A stretch of 56,458 nucleotides of DNA from Planctomycetota bacterium (GTDB lineage: Bacteria; Planctomycetota; GCA-002687715), in NCBI GenBank assembly GCA_002683135.1, contig NYSS01000009.1, forward strand, positions 16,419 to 72,876, written 5' to 3'. Below the pieces are notes generated by a model. It made no database searches. It was given only the letters and a program-made list of their open reading frames with translations, and was not told the DNA's origin. The position numbers and the translations under genes were made by a program. Positions 16,057-25,028 of this stretch are shown here, piece by piece. Positions within the stretch are counted from its first letter, which is position 1. Each line of letters starts with the position of its first letter.

Positions 16057-18294
16057 ATGATCCGCACGACAACGCTCCTGGTCCTATGCGCCCTCTCCGC
16101 CGTCGTCGCCGTCGCGCAGGGCAGCCGCGCCGACTACGAGCGCGCAGATCGCCTGAGGCGGGGCTGGCAGGACAAGACATATCGCGTCCGTATCCAGCCG
16201 ACCTGGTTCGCCGAAGGGACGCGCTTCTGGTACCGGAACCGACTCCCGGGTGGGACATCTGAATTCATCGTTGTCGACGCTTCGTCGGGGAAGCGCGCTC
16301 CGGCGTTCGATCACGGGCGCCTCGCGGGCGTACTGGCCGAGATGGCGGGGAAGACATGCGAAGGTAGCAAGCTGCCGTTCGAGAGGATCGCGTTCGAGGA
16401 CGGGATGCTCTCGTTCAATGCATTCAGCCGGAAGTGGCGGTGTGCGCTCGCCGACTACACCCTCACCAATGTGGGGGCCGCGCCGTCGGAGCGACCGAAT
16501 CGAAGAGGGCGCAACGAGCGACGGAATCGCGGTCGCCGTGGGCGGACGGGTGGCGGCGGCACCGCGCGATCGCCGGACGGCCGGTGGCGCGTGCGTGTTC
16601 AGGATCACGACCTCTGGGTCACCGAGGCGGACTCGTCGGAGCCGCGGCGGCTCACCAACGATGGGACTGAGGCGCGGCCGTGGGCGTTCCTCTCGTGGTC
16701 GCCCGATTCAAAGACGGGGCTGGTCTGCCGCGTCGAACCCGGCGCCCCGGGGGACCTGCTCAACGTTGAGACGTCGAAGAAGCACGGTGAGCCCGCGACG
16801 ATGCGTCGCCGCTCCTACGCTCGCCCTGGCGACAAGATGACGACGCGGGAACTCCACCTGTTGAAGGTCGAAGGGTGGGAGCAGCTCGCCGTCGAGGCAG
16901 ACCTCATCGACTTTCGGTCGGTGCGGGTCCGGTGGCGCGCGGACGGCGGTTCGTTTACCTACGACAAGCGAGATCGGGGGCACCAGCGGGATCGGGTGAT
17001 CGAGGTCAATGCGGCGACGGGCAAGACGCGGACGATCATTGACGAGCGCTCCCAGACCTTCATCGACCACTACCACAAGGCATGGTCTCGGTATCTAGAC
17101 GATACGGGTGAGATCCTGTGGGCGTCGGAGCGCGACGGCTGGAATCACATTTACCTGTATGACGCGTCGACCGGTCGCGTGAAGAACCGGGTCACCACGG
17201 GGCAGTGGCTTGTCCGGTCGGTGATCGATGTCGACGTGACGAAGCGCCAGCTCTGGTTCCAGGCGTGCGGGGTCGTCCCTGGGGAGGACCCGTACCACGT
17301 CCATCACATGCGGGTGAATTTTGACGGGACCGGGCTTGTTCGTCTCACCGATGGCGACGGGACTCACAGCGTGAGCTACTCGCCGGACAAGAAGTACATC
17401 GTCGACACGTATTCGCGGGTTGACCTGCCGCCGGTGTCGGAGCTGCGTCGGACCTCCAATGGCTCCCTGGTGTGCGTGCTCGAGCGGGCGGAGATCTCCG
17501 AGCTCGAGGCGGCCGGATGGCGGCCGCCCGAGCCGTTCGTCGCCAAGGGCCGGGACGGCCAGACGGATATCTGGGGCATTATCGTGCGTCCGACGAACTT
17601 CGACGCGGCGAAGCGCTACCCAGTGATCGAGTACATCTACGCCGGGCCCCACGACTCACACGTACCCAAGAGCTTCTCCGCGTATCGCTCCATACACGCC
17701 GTCGCCGAGCTGGGGTTCGTGGTCGTACAAATAGACGGCATGGGGACGAACAACCGCAGCAAGGCGTTCCTGGATGTCTGCTGGAAGAACATCGGTGACG
17801 CCGGGTTCCCCGATCGCAAGCTGTGGATCAAGGCGGCCGCGAAAAAATACCCTTACCTGGACACGACGAAGGTCGGGATCTACGGGACGTCGGCGGGCGG
17901 TCAGAATGCGCTCGGGGCGCTCCTGTTCCATGGGGACTTCTACAAGGCGGCGGTCGCGTCGTGTGGCTGCCATGACAACCGTATCGACAAGGCGTCATGG
18001 AACGAGCAGTGGATGGGTTACCCGGTGGGCCCCCACTACGCGGAGCAGTCCAACGTCACCCAGGCGGGGCGGCTGACGGGGCGGCTGCTGCTCATCGTCG
18101 GAGAGCTCGACACGAACGTGCCGCCGGAGTCGACCTTCCAGGTCGTTGATGCCTTGATCAAGGCGGACAAGGACTTCGACCTCATCGTGGTCCCGGGCGC
18201 CGGGCACTCGAGCGGCGGTCGTTACGGGGAGCGCCGACGCCGCGACTTCTTCGTCCGCCATCTGCTCGGCAAGGAGCCACGATGGGAACCCTAG
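16057..18294 (+). CDS. Secreted S9 family (DPP IV-like) serine peptidase
   Basis: A 745-residue protein. ATG 16057 opens a signal peptide ('LLVLCALSAVVAVAQ'), so it is chosen over GTG 16042. The N-terminal ~480 residues are a DPP IV-type beta-propeller ('PDGRWRVRVQDHDLWV', 'WASERDGWNHIYLYD'). The C-terminal alpha/beta-hydrolase domain carries Ser612 in GTSAGGQ, Asp685 in 'GELDTNVPP' and His717 in 'PGAGHSSGG', a complete triad. It should remove dipeptides or cleave short peptides in the periplasm or outside. An Arg/Gly-rich insert (about residues 145-170) interrupts the propeller. The end overlaps the next gene by 13 bases, implying co-translation. Confidence 0.92.
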   Translation: MIRTTTLLVLCALSAVVAVAQGSRADYERADRLRRGWQDKTYRVRIQPTWFAEGTRFWYRNRLPGGTSEFIVVDASSGKRAPAFDHGRLAGVLAEMAGKTCEGSKLPFERIAFEDGMLSFNAFSRKWRCALADYTLTNVGAAPSERPNRRGRNERRNRGRRGRTGGGGTARSPDGRWRVRVQDHDLWVTEADSSEPRRLTNDGTEARPWAFLSWSPDSKTGLVCRVEPGAPGDLLNVETSKKHGEPATMRRRSYARPGDKMTTRELHLLKVEGWEQLAVEADLIDFRSVRVRWRADGGSFTYDKRDRGHQRDRVIEVNAATGKTRTIIDERSQTFIDHYHKAWSRYLDDTGEILWASERDGWNHIYLYDASTGRVKNRVTTGQWLVRSVIDVDVTKRQLWFQACGVVPGEDPYHVHHMRVNFDGTGLVRLTDGDGTHSVSYSPDKKYIVDTYSRVDLPPVSELRRTSNGSLVCVLERAEISELEAAGWRPPEPFVAKGRDGQTDIWGIIVRPTNFDAAKRYPVIEYIYAGPHDSHVPKSFSAYRSIHAVAELGFVVVQIDGMGTNNRSKAFLDVCWKNIGDAGFPDRKLWIKAAAKKYPYLDTTKVGIYGTSAGGQNALGALLFHGDFYKAAVASCGCHDNRIDKASWNEQWMGYPVGPHYAEQSNVTQAGRLTGRLLLIVGELDTNVPPESTFQVVDALIKADKDFDLIVVPGAGHSSGGRYGERRRRDFFVRHLLGKEPRWEP

Positions 18295-18899
18295 GGGGAA
18301 ACCGTGAGCTGTTCGCCCTCCTCCTGATCGCCTGCGCGGCGCTCCTCGTCTCCGGCCTCGACCCGTTCGATCGCGCCACCTGGCTCATGGAGGTGGCCCC
18401 CGTCATCGTGGGGGTCCCGATCCTGATGGCGACGTTCGCTCGCTTTCGTTTGACCCTGCTGCTCTACCGGCTCTTTTTCGTCCACTCCCTCATCCTCATC
18501 GTGGGCGGCCACTACACCTACGCGGAGGTCCCCGCAGGGTTCTGGTTCCAGGATCTCTTTGATCTCTCGCGAAATCACTACGACCGGCTGGGGCATCTGG
18601 CCCAGGGATTCGTGCCGGCCATCCTCGCGCGCGAGCTCCTCATCCGGACGTCCCAACTCAGGCCCGGGCGCTGGCTTTTTTTTCTCTGCCTATCCGTGAG
18701 CCTGGCTTTCAGCGCCTTTTACGAGCTCATTGAGTGGTGGGCGGCTGTGGCCTTGGGCGCCACGGCCGAGGCGTTCCTGGGAACGCAGGGTGATGTGTGG
18801 GACTCGCAGTGGGACATGTGTCTGGCGCTCTGCGGTGCGGCCCTGTCCCTCTCCTTGCTGGGGGCCCTCCACGATCGAGCGTTGAATCGTCTGGCGTGA
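18282..18899 (+). CDS. YjdF/DUF2238-like integral membrane protein
   Basis: A 205-residue protein with about six hydrophobic helices. The conserved family segments are visible: 'LIVGGHYTYAEVP', 'RNHYDRLGHLAQGFVPA', 'FYELIEWWAAV' and 'GTQGDVWDSQWDM'. Together these mark the DUF2238 (YjdF) family, whose biochemical function is unknown. It sits in the cytoplasmic membrane, with conserved His, Glu and Asp residues that could bind a metal or lipid headgroup. Its ATG lies inside the last codons of the S9 peptidase gene, so expression is probably coupled. Confidence 0.9.
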   Translation: MGTLGGNRELFALLLIACAALLVSGLDPFDRATWLMEVAPVIVGVPILMATFARFRLTLLLYRLFFVHSLILIVGGHYTYAEVPAGFWFQDLFDLSRNHYDRLGHLAQGFVPAILARELLIRTSQLRPGRWLFFLCLSVSLAFSAFYELIEWWAAVALGATAEAFLGTQGDVWDSQWDMCLALCGAALSLSLLGALHDRALNRLA

Positions 18900-18970
18900 C
18901 GAGCTTCGGGTAAACCGGCAGATTGACTGAGATCGGTCAACGCTCTCAGCGTCCAGGCAGGAGCGATGGG

Positions 18971-19846
18971 CTATTGAATGACCGACCAGTTCCAGATCTG
19001 GTCGATGATGGCCTGCGCTTCCTTGCGCTTGCCGCCGTCAATCAGCGCGAGCGCCTTGCCCGCATCGATACTGATCGCCTGGGCTGTCTCCACCTCTGAT
19101 GCGTCGGCATCAGGGCGCGCGGCGGTGTCACCGAGCCACGCGCGGAATCGTGCAATCTGCTCGGGCCATGCCAGGTCGATTTCCTGGGACAGGTCGTAGA
19201 GGAACACGCAAAAGGAACTGTCGGGGTCCGCGCCGTTCATCTTCGCGTCGGCCTTGGCACGCGCCATCATCGCCGCGCGTACAGCGTGGTATTGCGTGCG
19301 GAAATTTCTCTTGGCAACCAGCGCCTCGATTTGCCTCGTCACCTCTCCTGTGCGTTCTTCGTTCTTGAATGCGAGATGGGTGTTGCGCTGGCTGACGAGC
19401 TGGGCGAGCTTCTGGTCGTCAGACGCCATACCCGCGACCGCGCTGCTGACCACTGACAGGTAGCACTGGCGTGTACGCAGGCGCGCCGCTTGAAGAAAGC
19501 GGCCCCCAGCCCTCGCGGCATTCTCCATCTCCTCCATTCGCGCGATCCGTCGCTGTCCGAACATGCGCGCGTCACGGGGGATCTTGATGGACTGGGTGTG
19601 GGCCGCTGCACCGGCCGTCGTCGGATTGGCCGACTTGATGCGCTGGAGACCGAGCTCCGCCTGTGCGGCGTGCCGCCCTCTTGGCGCCTTCTTTAGGTAC
19701 GCATCGTAGAGGGCCCGCGCTTCTTCGTGGCTCTTCTCCCGATGTTCGAGGTAGTAGGCCTTGAAGAAGGCCATGTCGATCTCAGGTGTCTGCGCGGTTG
19801 ACAAGCAGGCGAACGTGAGGAGGCAGATCAGTGTTCGGATAGCCAT
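18971..19846 (-). CDS. Secreted helical protein of unknown function
   Basis: A 291-residue protein. ATG 19846 opens a signal peptide ('LICLLTFACLSTAQ'); the 52 extra residues of the longer frame look non-coding. It begins with a TPR-like pair ('AFFKAYYLEHREKSHEEARA') followed by long charged helices. I recognise no catalytic motif or family. It diverges from gdhA across 154 bases and converges with the YjdF-like gene across 71 bases. A role in periplasmic protein contacts is a guess. Confidence 0.75.
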   Translation of the reverse strand: MAIRTLICLLTFACLSTAQTPEIDMAFFKAYYLEHREKSHEEARALYDAYLKKAPRGRHAAQAELGLQRIKSANPTTAGAAAHTQSIKIPRDARMFGQRRIARMEEMENAARAGGRFLQAARLRTRQCYLSVVSSAVAGMASDDQKLAQLVSQRNTHLAFKNEERTGEVTRQIEALVAKRNFRTQYHAVRAAMMARAKADAKMNGADPDSSFCVFLYDLSQEIDLAWPEQIARFRAWLGDTAARPDADASEVETAQAISIDAGKALALIDGGKRKEAQAIIDQIWNWSVIQ

Positions 19847-20000
19847 GTCCGGATCATAGCCTGCCGGAGGAACGGCGCCGAGATTGGCGGGACAAGGATG
19901 GGGACGAATGGTCCGCCGGTCGGTACCATGGGCACGTCGCCGCGCGCGGGCTGGGGAATCGGTAGCGCCCGGAATCTCTATCGTCAGAGAGCTGGAAACC

Positions 20001-21362
20001 ATGTCTGAATACGTGTCAGCGTTGATGGATCAAGTGAAGGCCAAGAACCCCGTTGAGCCGGAGTTCCACCAGGCCGTGTCCGAAGTCGCGGAATCCCTCT
20101 CGCTCGTTTTGGATAGGCATCCGGAGTATCGGACCGCGAAGATCCTCGAGCGGATCATCGAGCCTGAGCGCGTGATCATGTTCCGTGTGCCCTGGTCTGA
20201 CGATCGGGGCCAGGCCCAGATCAACCGTGGCTTTCGGATCGAGATGAACAGCGCGATCGGTCCGTACAAGGGTGGCTTGCGGTTCCATCCGTCGGTCAAC
20301 CTGGGGATCCTGAAGTTCCTCGCTTTCGAGCAGGTCTTCAAAAACTCCCTGACCACGCTGCCCATGGGCGGCGGCAAGGGTGGCTCGGATTTCGATCCGA
20401 AGGGGAAGAGTGACAACGAGGTCATGAGGTTCTGTCAGAGCTTCATGTCCGAGTTGTTCCGCCATATCGGTCCGAACACGGACGTGCCAGCCGGAGACAT
20501 CGGCGTCGGTGGGAGAGAGGTCGGGTTTCTGTTCGGGCAGTACAAGCGGCTGGCGAATGAGTTCACTGGTGTCCTGACCGGCAAGGGGCTGAACTGGGGC
20601 GGCTCGCTGATCCGTCCGGAGGCGACGGGCTATGGGGCGGTCTATTTCGCTGCCGAGATGCTCGCCACCAAGAACGACTCGCTGGACGGCAAGACGTGCC
20701 TGGTGTCAGGCTCAGGCAACGTGGCGCAGTACACGTGCGAGAAGCTGATCGAGCTGGGGGCCACGCCAGTGACCCTGTCCGATTCCAGTGGCTACGTGCT
20801 CGACGAGGAAGGGATCGATCGGGAGAAGCTGGCGTTCGTCATGGACTTGAAGAACGTTCGAAGAGGACGCATTTCCGAATACGCTGAGAAATTCCCGGCG
20901 GCCGTTTACACGGCGGCCGACCGTGGCCTCGATCACAACCCGCTCTGGTCGCATCGGGCGGATTGCGCGTTTCCCAGCGCGACGCAGAACGAGATCAACG
21001 CTAACGACGCCAAGGCCATGCTTGAAAACGGTGTGACCGTCGTCAGCGAAGGAGCCAACATGCCGACCGACACCGCCGGCGTGGAGCTGTTCCTCGATGC
21101 TGGGATCCTGTTCGGTCCAGGGAAGGCTGCGAACGCGGGCGGCGTCGCCACCAGCGGGCTCGAAATGTCCCAGAACAGCCTCCGCCTGAACTGGACACGG
21201 GAAGAGGTCGACGGGCACCTGCGGCGCATCATGAAGGATGTCCACTCCTCCTGCGTCGCTGCGTGTGAGCGTTTCGATCGCAAGGGGAACTACGTCGACG
21301 GCGCGAACATCGCGGGGTTCTTGAAGGTCGCTGACGCGATGTTGGACCAAGGAGTCGTTTGA
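20001..21362 (+). CDS. gdhA: NADP-type glutamate dehydrogenase
   Basis: A 453-residue enzyme (E. coli GdhA is 447). ATG 20001 gives the usual N-terminus; the longer frame from 19884 adds Arg-rich junk. It interconverts 2-oxoglutarate plus ammonia and glutamate with NAD(P)H, in the cytoplasm, normally as a hexamer. Visible signatures are 'GPYKGGLRFHPSVNLGILKF' with substrate lysine K90, K114 in 'EQVFKNSL', catalytic K126 in 'LPMGGGKGGSDFDPKG', the Rossmann motif GSGNVAQY, and 'AKAANAGGVATSGLEMSQNS'. Length and the last motif fit the small hexameric biosynthetic class, which is usually NADP-specific. It is coupled by a TTGA overlap to the PEP/pyruvate-binding gene. Confidence 0.95.
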   Translation: MSEYVSALMDQVKAKNPVEPEFHQAVSEVAESLSLVLDRHPEYRTAKILERIIEPERVIMFRVPWSDDRGQAQINRGFRIEMNSAIGPYKGGLRFHPSVNLGILKFLAFEQVFKNSLTTLPMGGGKGGSDFDPKGKSDNEVMRFCQSFMSELFRHIGPNTDVPAGDIGVGGREVGFLFGQYKRLANEFTGVLTGKGLNWGGSLIRPEATGYGAVYFAAEMLATKNDSLDGKTCLVSGSGNVAQYTCEKLIELGATPVTLSDSSGYVLDEEGIDREKLAFVMDLKNVRRGRISEYAEKFPAAVYTAADRGLDHNPLWSHRADCAFPSATQNEINANDAKAMLENGVTVVSEGANMPTDTAGVELFLDAGILFGPGKAANAGGVATSGLEMSQNSLRLNWTREEVDGHLRRIMKDVHSSCVAACERFDRKGNYVDGANIAGFLKVADAMLDQGVV

Positions 21363-24358
21363 TCGAGGAGTCGGACCGCAGCATCGTCTACCGTCGGCGC
21401 ATCGGCTACCAGGACCTGATGCGCCACCGAGTGCAGAACATTCTGCTGGTCTCGACCCTCTACGACTCCTTCATCCTCGCGGAAGACGGGCAACTCCACA
21501 AAGCGATCCTCCACGAGTTCATTGAACTCAACCTCTCGAACAATCCTGCTATTACCTGGGTTTCGAGCGGCCCGGAGGCGGTCGAGCTTGCCCACGGTGA
21601 CCTGCGCTTCGACCTGGTCATCACGTCGCTGTATGTCGGCGACATGGACGCGCTCGAGCTCGCCCGCCTCATCAATGATGGGGAGCGGCCTCGGACCCCT
21701 GTCGTTCTGCTGACCTACAACAACCGTGAGTTGACGGCGTTTCGATCGCGCCACGACATCCGCCCCATCGACAAGATCTTTCTTTGGCAGGGGGATGTCC
21801 GCATTCTCCTGGCGATCGTCAAGTTCGTGGAGGATCGACTTAACGCCGCCTATGACATCGGCGTCGCTGGGGTGCCGGCGATCCTGTTGGTCGAGGATAA
21901 CGTCCGGTACTACTCCTCGTTCTTGCCGGCGATTTACACCCAGCTCGTGGTCCACCTGCAGCAAGTGCTGTCCGAGGCGCTGAACATGTCGCAGAAGTTG
22001 CTGCGCATGCGTGCGAGACCGAAGGTGCTGCTCTGTGAGACCTACGAGGAGGCATGGGACTGGTTCTCGCGCTACGCGGATGGGATTATTGGTGTCATCT
22101 CGGACATTGAATTTCCCTGGAAGGGCGCCCTGCACCCGCAGGCCGGGCTCGAGCTCGCCCGACGCATTCGCGACGTCCGTGATGATCTCCCCATGGTGTT
22201 GCAGTCGAGCATCGAATCAAACAAAGGTCTGGCTGATTCGCTCAATGCGGAGTTCTTGCTGAAGGGCGCGCCGAATCTGGTGCACGAGATCCGGCGTCTT
22301 ATCCGTAACCACCTCGGCTTTGGAGACTTCATCTTCAAGATGGATGACGGGAGCGAGGTCGTCCGCGCCAGTGATTTGCGAGAGATGATCTGGCGACTGG
22401 GCGAAGTCCCGATCGAGAGCATTCGGTTTCACGCCAGGCGCCACGATTTTTCGAGTTGGTTGAAGGCGAGAGGGGACTTCGCGCTCGCCCAGCGATTGCG
22501 TCCTCGGACCGTGGCGGAGTATCCGGACGACGCTGGCTTGCGAGATGCACTGATCACGGTGTTCAGTGATTATCGGCGAGAGCGTGACCGGATCGTGGTG
22601 GCGGACTTCGACCGTGGCCGCCTCGACTCGGCTGTGAGTGTCTCACGCATCGGCGGCGGATCGCTCGGCGGCAAGGCCCGGGGGCTCGCGTTTGCCAACA
22701 GACTGATCGCTGATTACGAGGTCGCTGCTCAGTTCCCCGACATCGACGTCCTGGTCCCTGAATCGGTGGTCATCGGCACCGAGGTGTTTGAGCGGTTCAT
22801 GGAGCAAGCAGACCTGCGCGACTTCGCGCTGCGCATCGATGTGTCGGACAGGGACGTCCTGGCGCGCTTCGAATCGGCGGATTTCCCTGAAGACGTTCGC
22901 GGTGACCTGGCGGCCTTCCTGGGTGAGGCCAGGTACCCCCTCGCGGTCCGTTCCTCGAGCCTGTTGGAGGACTCGCCGCACCAGCCGTTCGCCGGCATCT
23001 ATGAGACGTACATGCTGGCCAACAACCACGCGAACCTCGAGGTTCGACTGGCGCTGCTCGTCTCCGGCGTTAAGCGCGTGTGGGCATCGACGTTCTTGCA
23101 GAAGGCGAAGGAATTTCTTCCCATGACGCCCTACCACCTGGAGGAGGAGCGCATGGCGGTGATCGTGCAGCGTATCGTCGGCACCCAGCACGACGACCGC
23201 TACTATCCGTCGTTCGCCGGCGTCGCGCGTTCACACAATTTCTACCCGGCCCCACCTCAGGAACCGGAGGACGGGATCGCCGCCGTCGCGCTGGGTATGG
23301 GCAAGACCGTGGTCGAAGGCGGTAGCTGTATTCGCTTCAGCCCCAGATATCCTCGGGCCATCGTCGATCTCTCGGACGTCGCCTCGGCGTTGGAGACGAC
23401 GCAGCGGCAGTTCTTTGCCCTCGACCTCAACGCGAACGGTGAGGACGCAACGTCGTTTCGCGAGGCGGACCTGAAGAGCTTTGGCTTGGAGGCTGCGGAG
23501 AGCGATGGGACGCTCCCGCCGGTCGGGGCCACGTACGACGCCGACAACAAGATGGTCTACGACGGCATCGCTCGGCAGGGTGTCCGGCTCGTGACGTTCG
23601 CCGGGGTCCTGAAGCACGGCGCATTTCCGCTTGCCAAGTTGCTCGACGTCCTCCTCCGGATCGGATCGGATGCCTGCAGCGGACCGGTGGAGATCGAGTT
23701 CGCGGTCAAATTGTCCACGACTCCCGAGTCACGCCCTGAGTTCGGCTTCTTGCAGATGCGCCCCCTCGTCATTTCGGGCGAACTGGAGGCTATAGAGATC
23801 GGAGAGGTTGCGGATTCGGATTGTGTCTGCCGTAGCTCTTGTGTGCTGGGCAATGGCCGCGTCGGTGACCTCAAGGATATCGTCGTCGTCGATAGAAAGA
23901 CGTACGACCGCAGCCGCAGCCGGGAGGTCGCCGCTGAGGTCTCTCGCATCAACGCGGCCATGCTTCGAGATGGGATCCAGTACGTACTCGTCGGCGTCGG
24001 GCGCTGGGGTTCAGCGGATCCGTTCCTCGGTATCCCGGTGAGTTGGAACCAGATCGCGGGTGCCCGCGTGATCGTCGAGGCAGGCTTCGAGGATCTCGCG
24101 GTGAGCCCCTCTCAGGGTACGCATTTCTTCCAGAACCTCGCCTCGTGCGATGTCGGCTACTTCACCATCAATCCGGAGGCGGGGGAGGGGCTGGTCGACT
24201 GGGACTGGCTCCGCCTCCAAGATCCGGTCCACGAGGCTCCGATGGTGCGCCACGTCCGCTTGGCCGAGCCGCTCGTCGTCAAGATGGACGGGCAGCGCGG
24301 TGAGGGTGTCATCCTGAAGCCGAACGGTGACCGGGAGCGCTTGCGGTCGCAGGATTGA
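21359..24358 (+). CDS. REC-REC-PEP/pyruvate-binding (PPDK_N) protein
   Basis: A 999-residue protein. The start is TTG 21359, with AAGGAG a few bases upstream and a four-base overlap with the gdhA stop; ATG 21419 is the alternative. Residues about 15-140 look like a receiver fold without a phospho-Asp (the strand reads 'LVITSLY'). A second receiver at about 175-300 has 'LLVEDNVRYY' and a candidate phospho-Asp249 in 'VISDIEFP'. From about 430 comes the ATP-grasp PEP/pyruvate-binding domain of PEP synthase/PPDK: 'GGGSLGGKARGLAFANRL', 'LAVRSSSLLEDS', 'FAGIYETYM'. The phosphohistidine and TIM-barrel domains of real PEP synthase are absent, so it should not make PEP. A nucleotide-dependent regulator or phosphotransferase is more likely (inference). 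Confidence 0.85.
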   Translation: MIEESDRSIVYRRRIGYQDLMRHRVQNILLVSTLYDSFILAEDGQLHKAILHEFIELNLSNNPAITWVSSGPEAVELAHGDLRFDLVITSLYVGDMDALELARLINDGERPRTPVVLLTYNNRELTAFRSRHDIRPIDKIFLWQGDVRILLAIVKFVEDRLNAAYDIGVAGVPAILLVEDNVRYYSSFLPAIYTQLVVHLQQVLSEALNMSQKLLRMRARPKVLLCETYEEAWDWFSRYADGIIGVISDIEFPWKGALHPQAGLELARRIRDVRDDLPMVLQSSIESNKGLADSLNAEFLLKGAPNLVHEIRRLIRNHLGFGDFIFKMDDGSEVVRASDLREMIWRLGEVPIESIRFHARRHDFSSWLKARGDFALAQRLRPRTVAEYPDDAGLRDALITVFSDYRRERDRIVVADFDRGRLDSAVSVSRIGGGSLGGKARGLAFANRLIADYEVAAQFPDIDVLVPESVVIGTEVFERFMEQADLRDFALRIDVSDRDVLARFESADFPEDVRGDLAAFLGEARYPLAVRSSSLLEDSPHQPFAGIYETYMLANNHANLEVRLALLVSGVKRVWASTFLQKAKEFLPMTPYHLEEERMAVIVQRIVGTQHDDRYYPSFAGVARSHNFYPAPPQEPEDGIAAVALGMGKTVVEGGSCIRFSPRYPRAIVDLSDVASALETTQRQFFALDLNANGEDATSFREADLKSFGLEAAESDGTLPPVGATYDADNKMVYDGIARQGVRLVTFAGVLKHGAFPLAKLLDVLLRIGSDACSGPVEIEFAVKLSTTPESRPEFGFLQMRPLVISGELEAIEIGEVADSDCVCRSSCVLGNGRVGDLKDIVVVDRKTYDRSRSREVAAEVSRINAAMLRDGIQYVLVGVGRWGSADPFLGIPVSWNQIAGARVIVEAGFEDLAVSPSQGTHFFQNLASCDVGYFTINPEAGEGLVDWDWLRLQDPVHEAPMVRHVRLAEPLVVKMDGQRGEGVILKPNGDRERLRSQD

Positions 24359-24379
24359 ACTCCGCACGGGGCGGGGCGA

Positions 24380-24979
24380 TCAGAGATCCGAGATCGCGTC
24401 TCGGAACGTGGAGAGCAGCGCTTCTAAGCGACGGCGCAGCTTGGCGGAGACTCGCGCCCCTGCCACCTCGAGGACACGTCCGAAGTACCAGCATTGCCGT
24501 TCAGGGCCGGCTGTGAATCGGTCGAGTGATCGTGGTCCGTGCTCGAGCAGGTCGTCAGTGATGGTGCCGAGGTTGTGGACCTTGTCGCAAAAGGCGATGA
24601 GAACGCTGCGAGGGTCGGCTGTCGCGAGGTGCGTGAGGTAGGAGTCCTTACGCTCCTGCCACGTTGGTTTGGGGCCACCGGAGGCGCCGTCTTCGGATGC
24701 GATGGTGTCGGAGCAGTCGACGACCATGCGTGCCACCGCGGGCCCGAAGCGACGCTCCAACTCGGACACGGTGACCTCGGGACAATCCTCCAGGGTGTCG
24801 TGGAGGAGGGCTGCCGCTGCCTGGTCAATGTCCCCACCATGTTCGAGAACGAGTCCGGATACCTGGAGTAGGTGGCTGACGTAGGGGATTTCCGTTCCCT
24901 TGCGGACCTGGGCTGCGTGGTGCTCGATCGCGAAGCGGCAGGCTTCGGTGAGCCGTTCCTGATCCGGAGGATTCAGCAT
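24380..24979 (-). CDS. Small HD-domain (p)ppGpp-hydrolase-like protein
   Basis: A 199-residue protein from ATG 24979. The HD metal site is clear: His21 in 'EHHAAQVRKG', His36 in 'YVSHLLQV', His60-Asp61 in 'ALLHDTLED', and a later Asp in 'IAFCDKVHN'. This spacing matches the hydrolase half of RelA/SpoT and the single-domain MESH1/SAH enzymes, which remove pyrophosphate from ppGpp using Mn2+. The synthetase and regulatory domains are lacking. The length fits a stand-alone alarmone hydrolase, though other nucleotides are possible. It is transcribed away from hemF; its ATG shares the palindrome CATG (24977-24980) with a possible upstream hemF start. Confidence 0.85.
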   Translation of the reverse strand: MLNPPDQERLTEACRFAIEHHAAQVRKGTEIPYVSHLLQVSGLVLEHGGDIDQAAAALLHDTLEDCPEVTVSELERRFGPAVARMVVDCSDTIASEDGASGGPKPTWQERKDSYLTHLATADPRSVLIAFCDKVHNLGTITDDLLEHGPRSLDRFTAGPERQCWYFGRVLEVAGARVSAKLRRRLEALLSTFRDAISDL

Positions 24980-25028
24980 GGGGGCGATGTTACTTGAGTC
25001 CACCCGTCTCGTGAGCCAACCTGACGGC

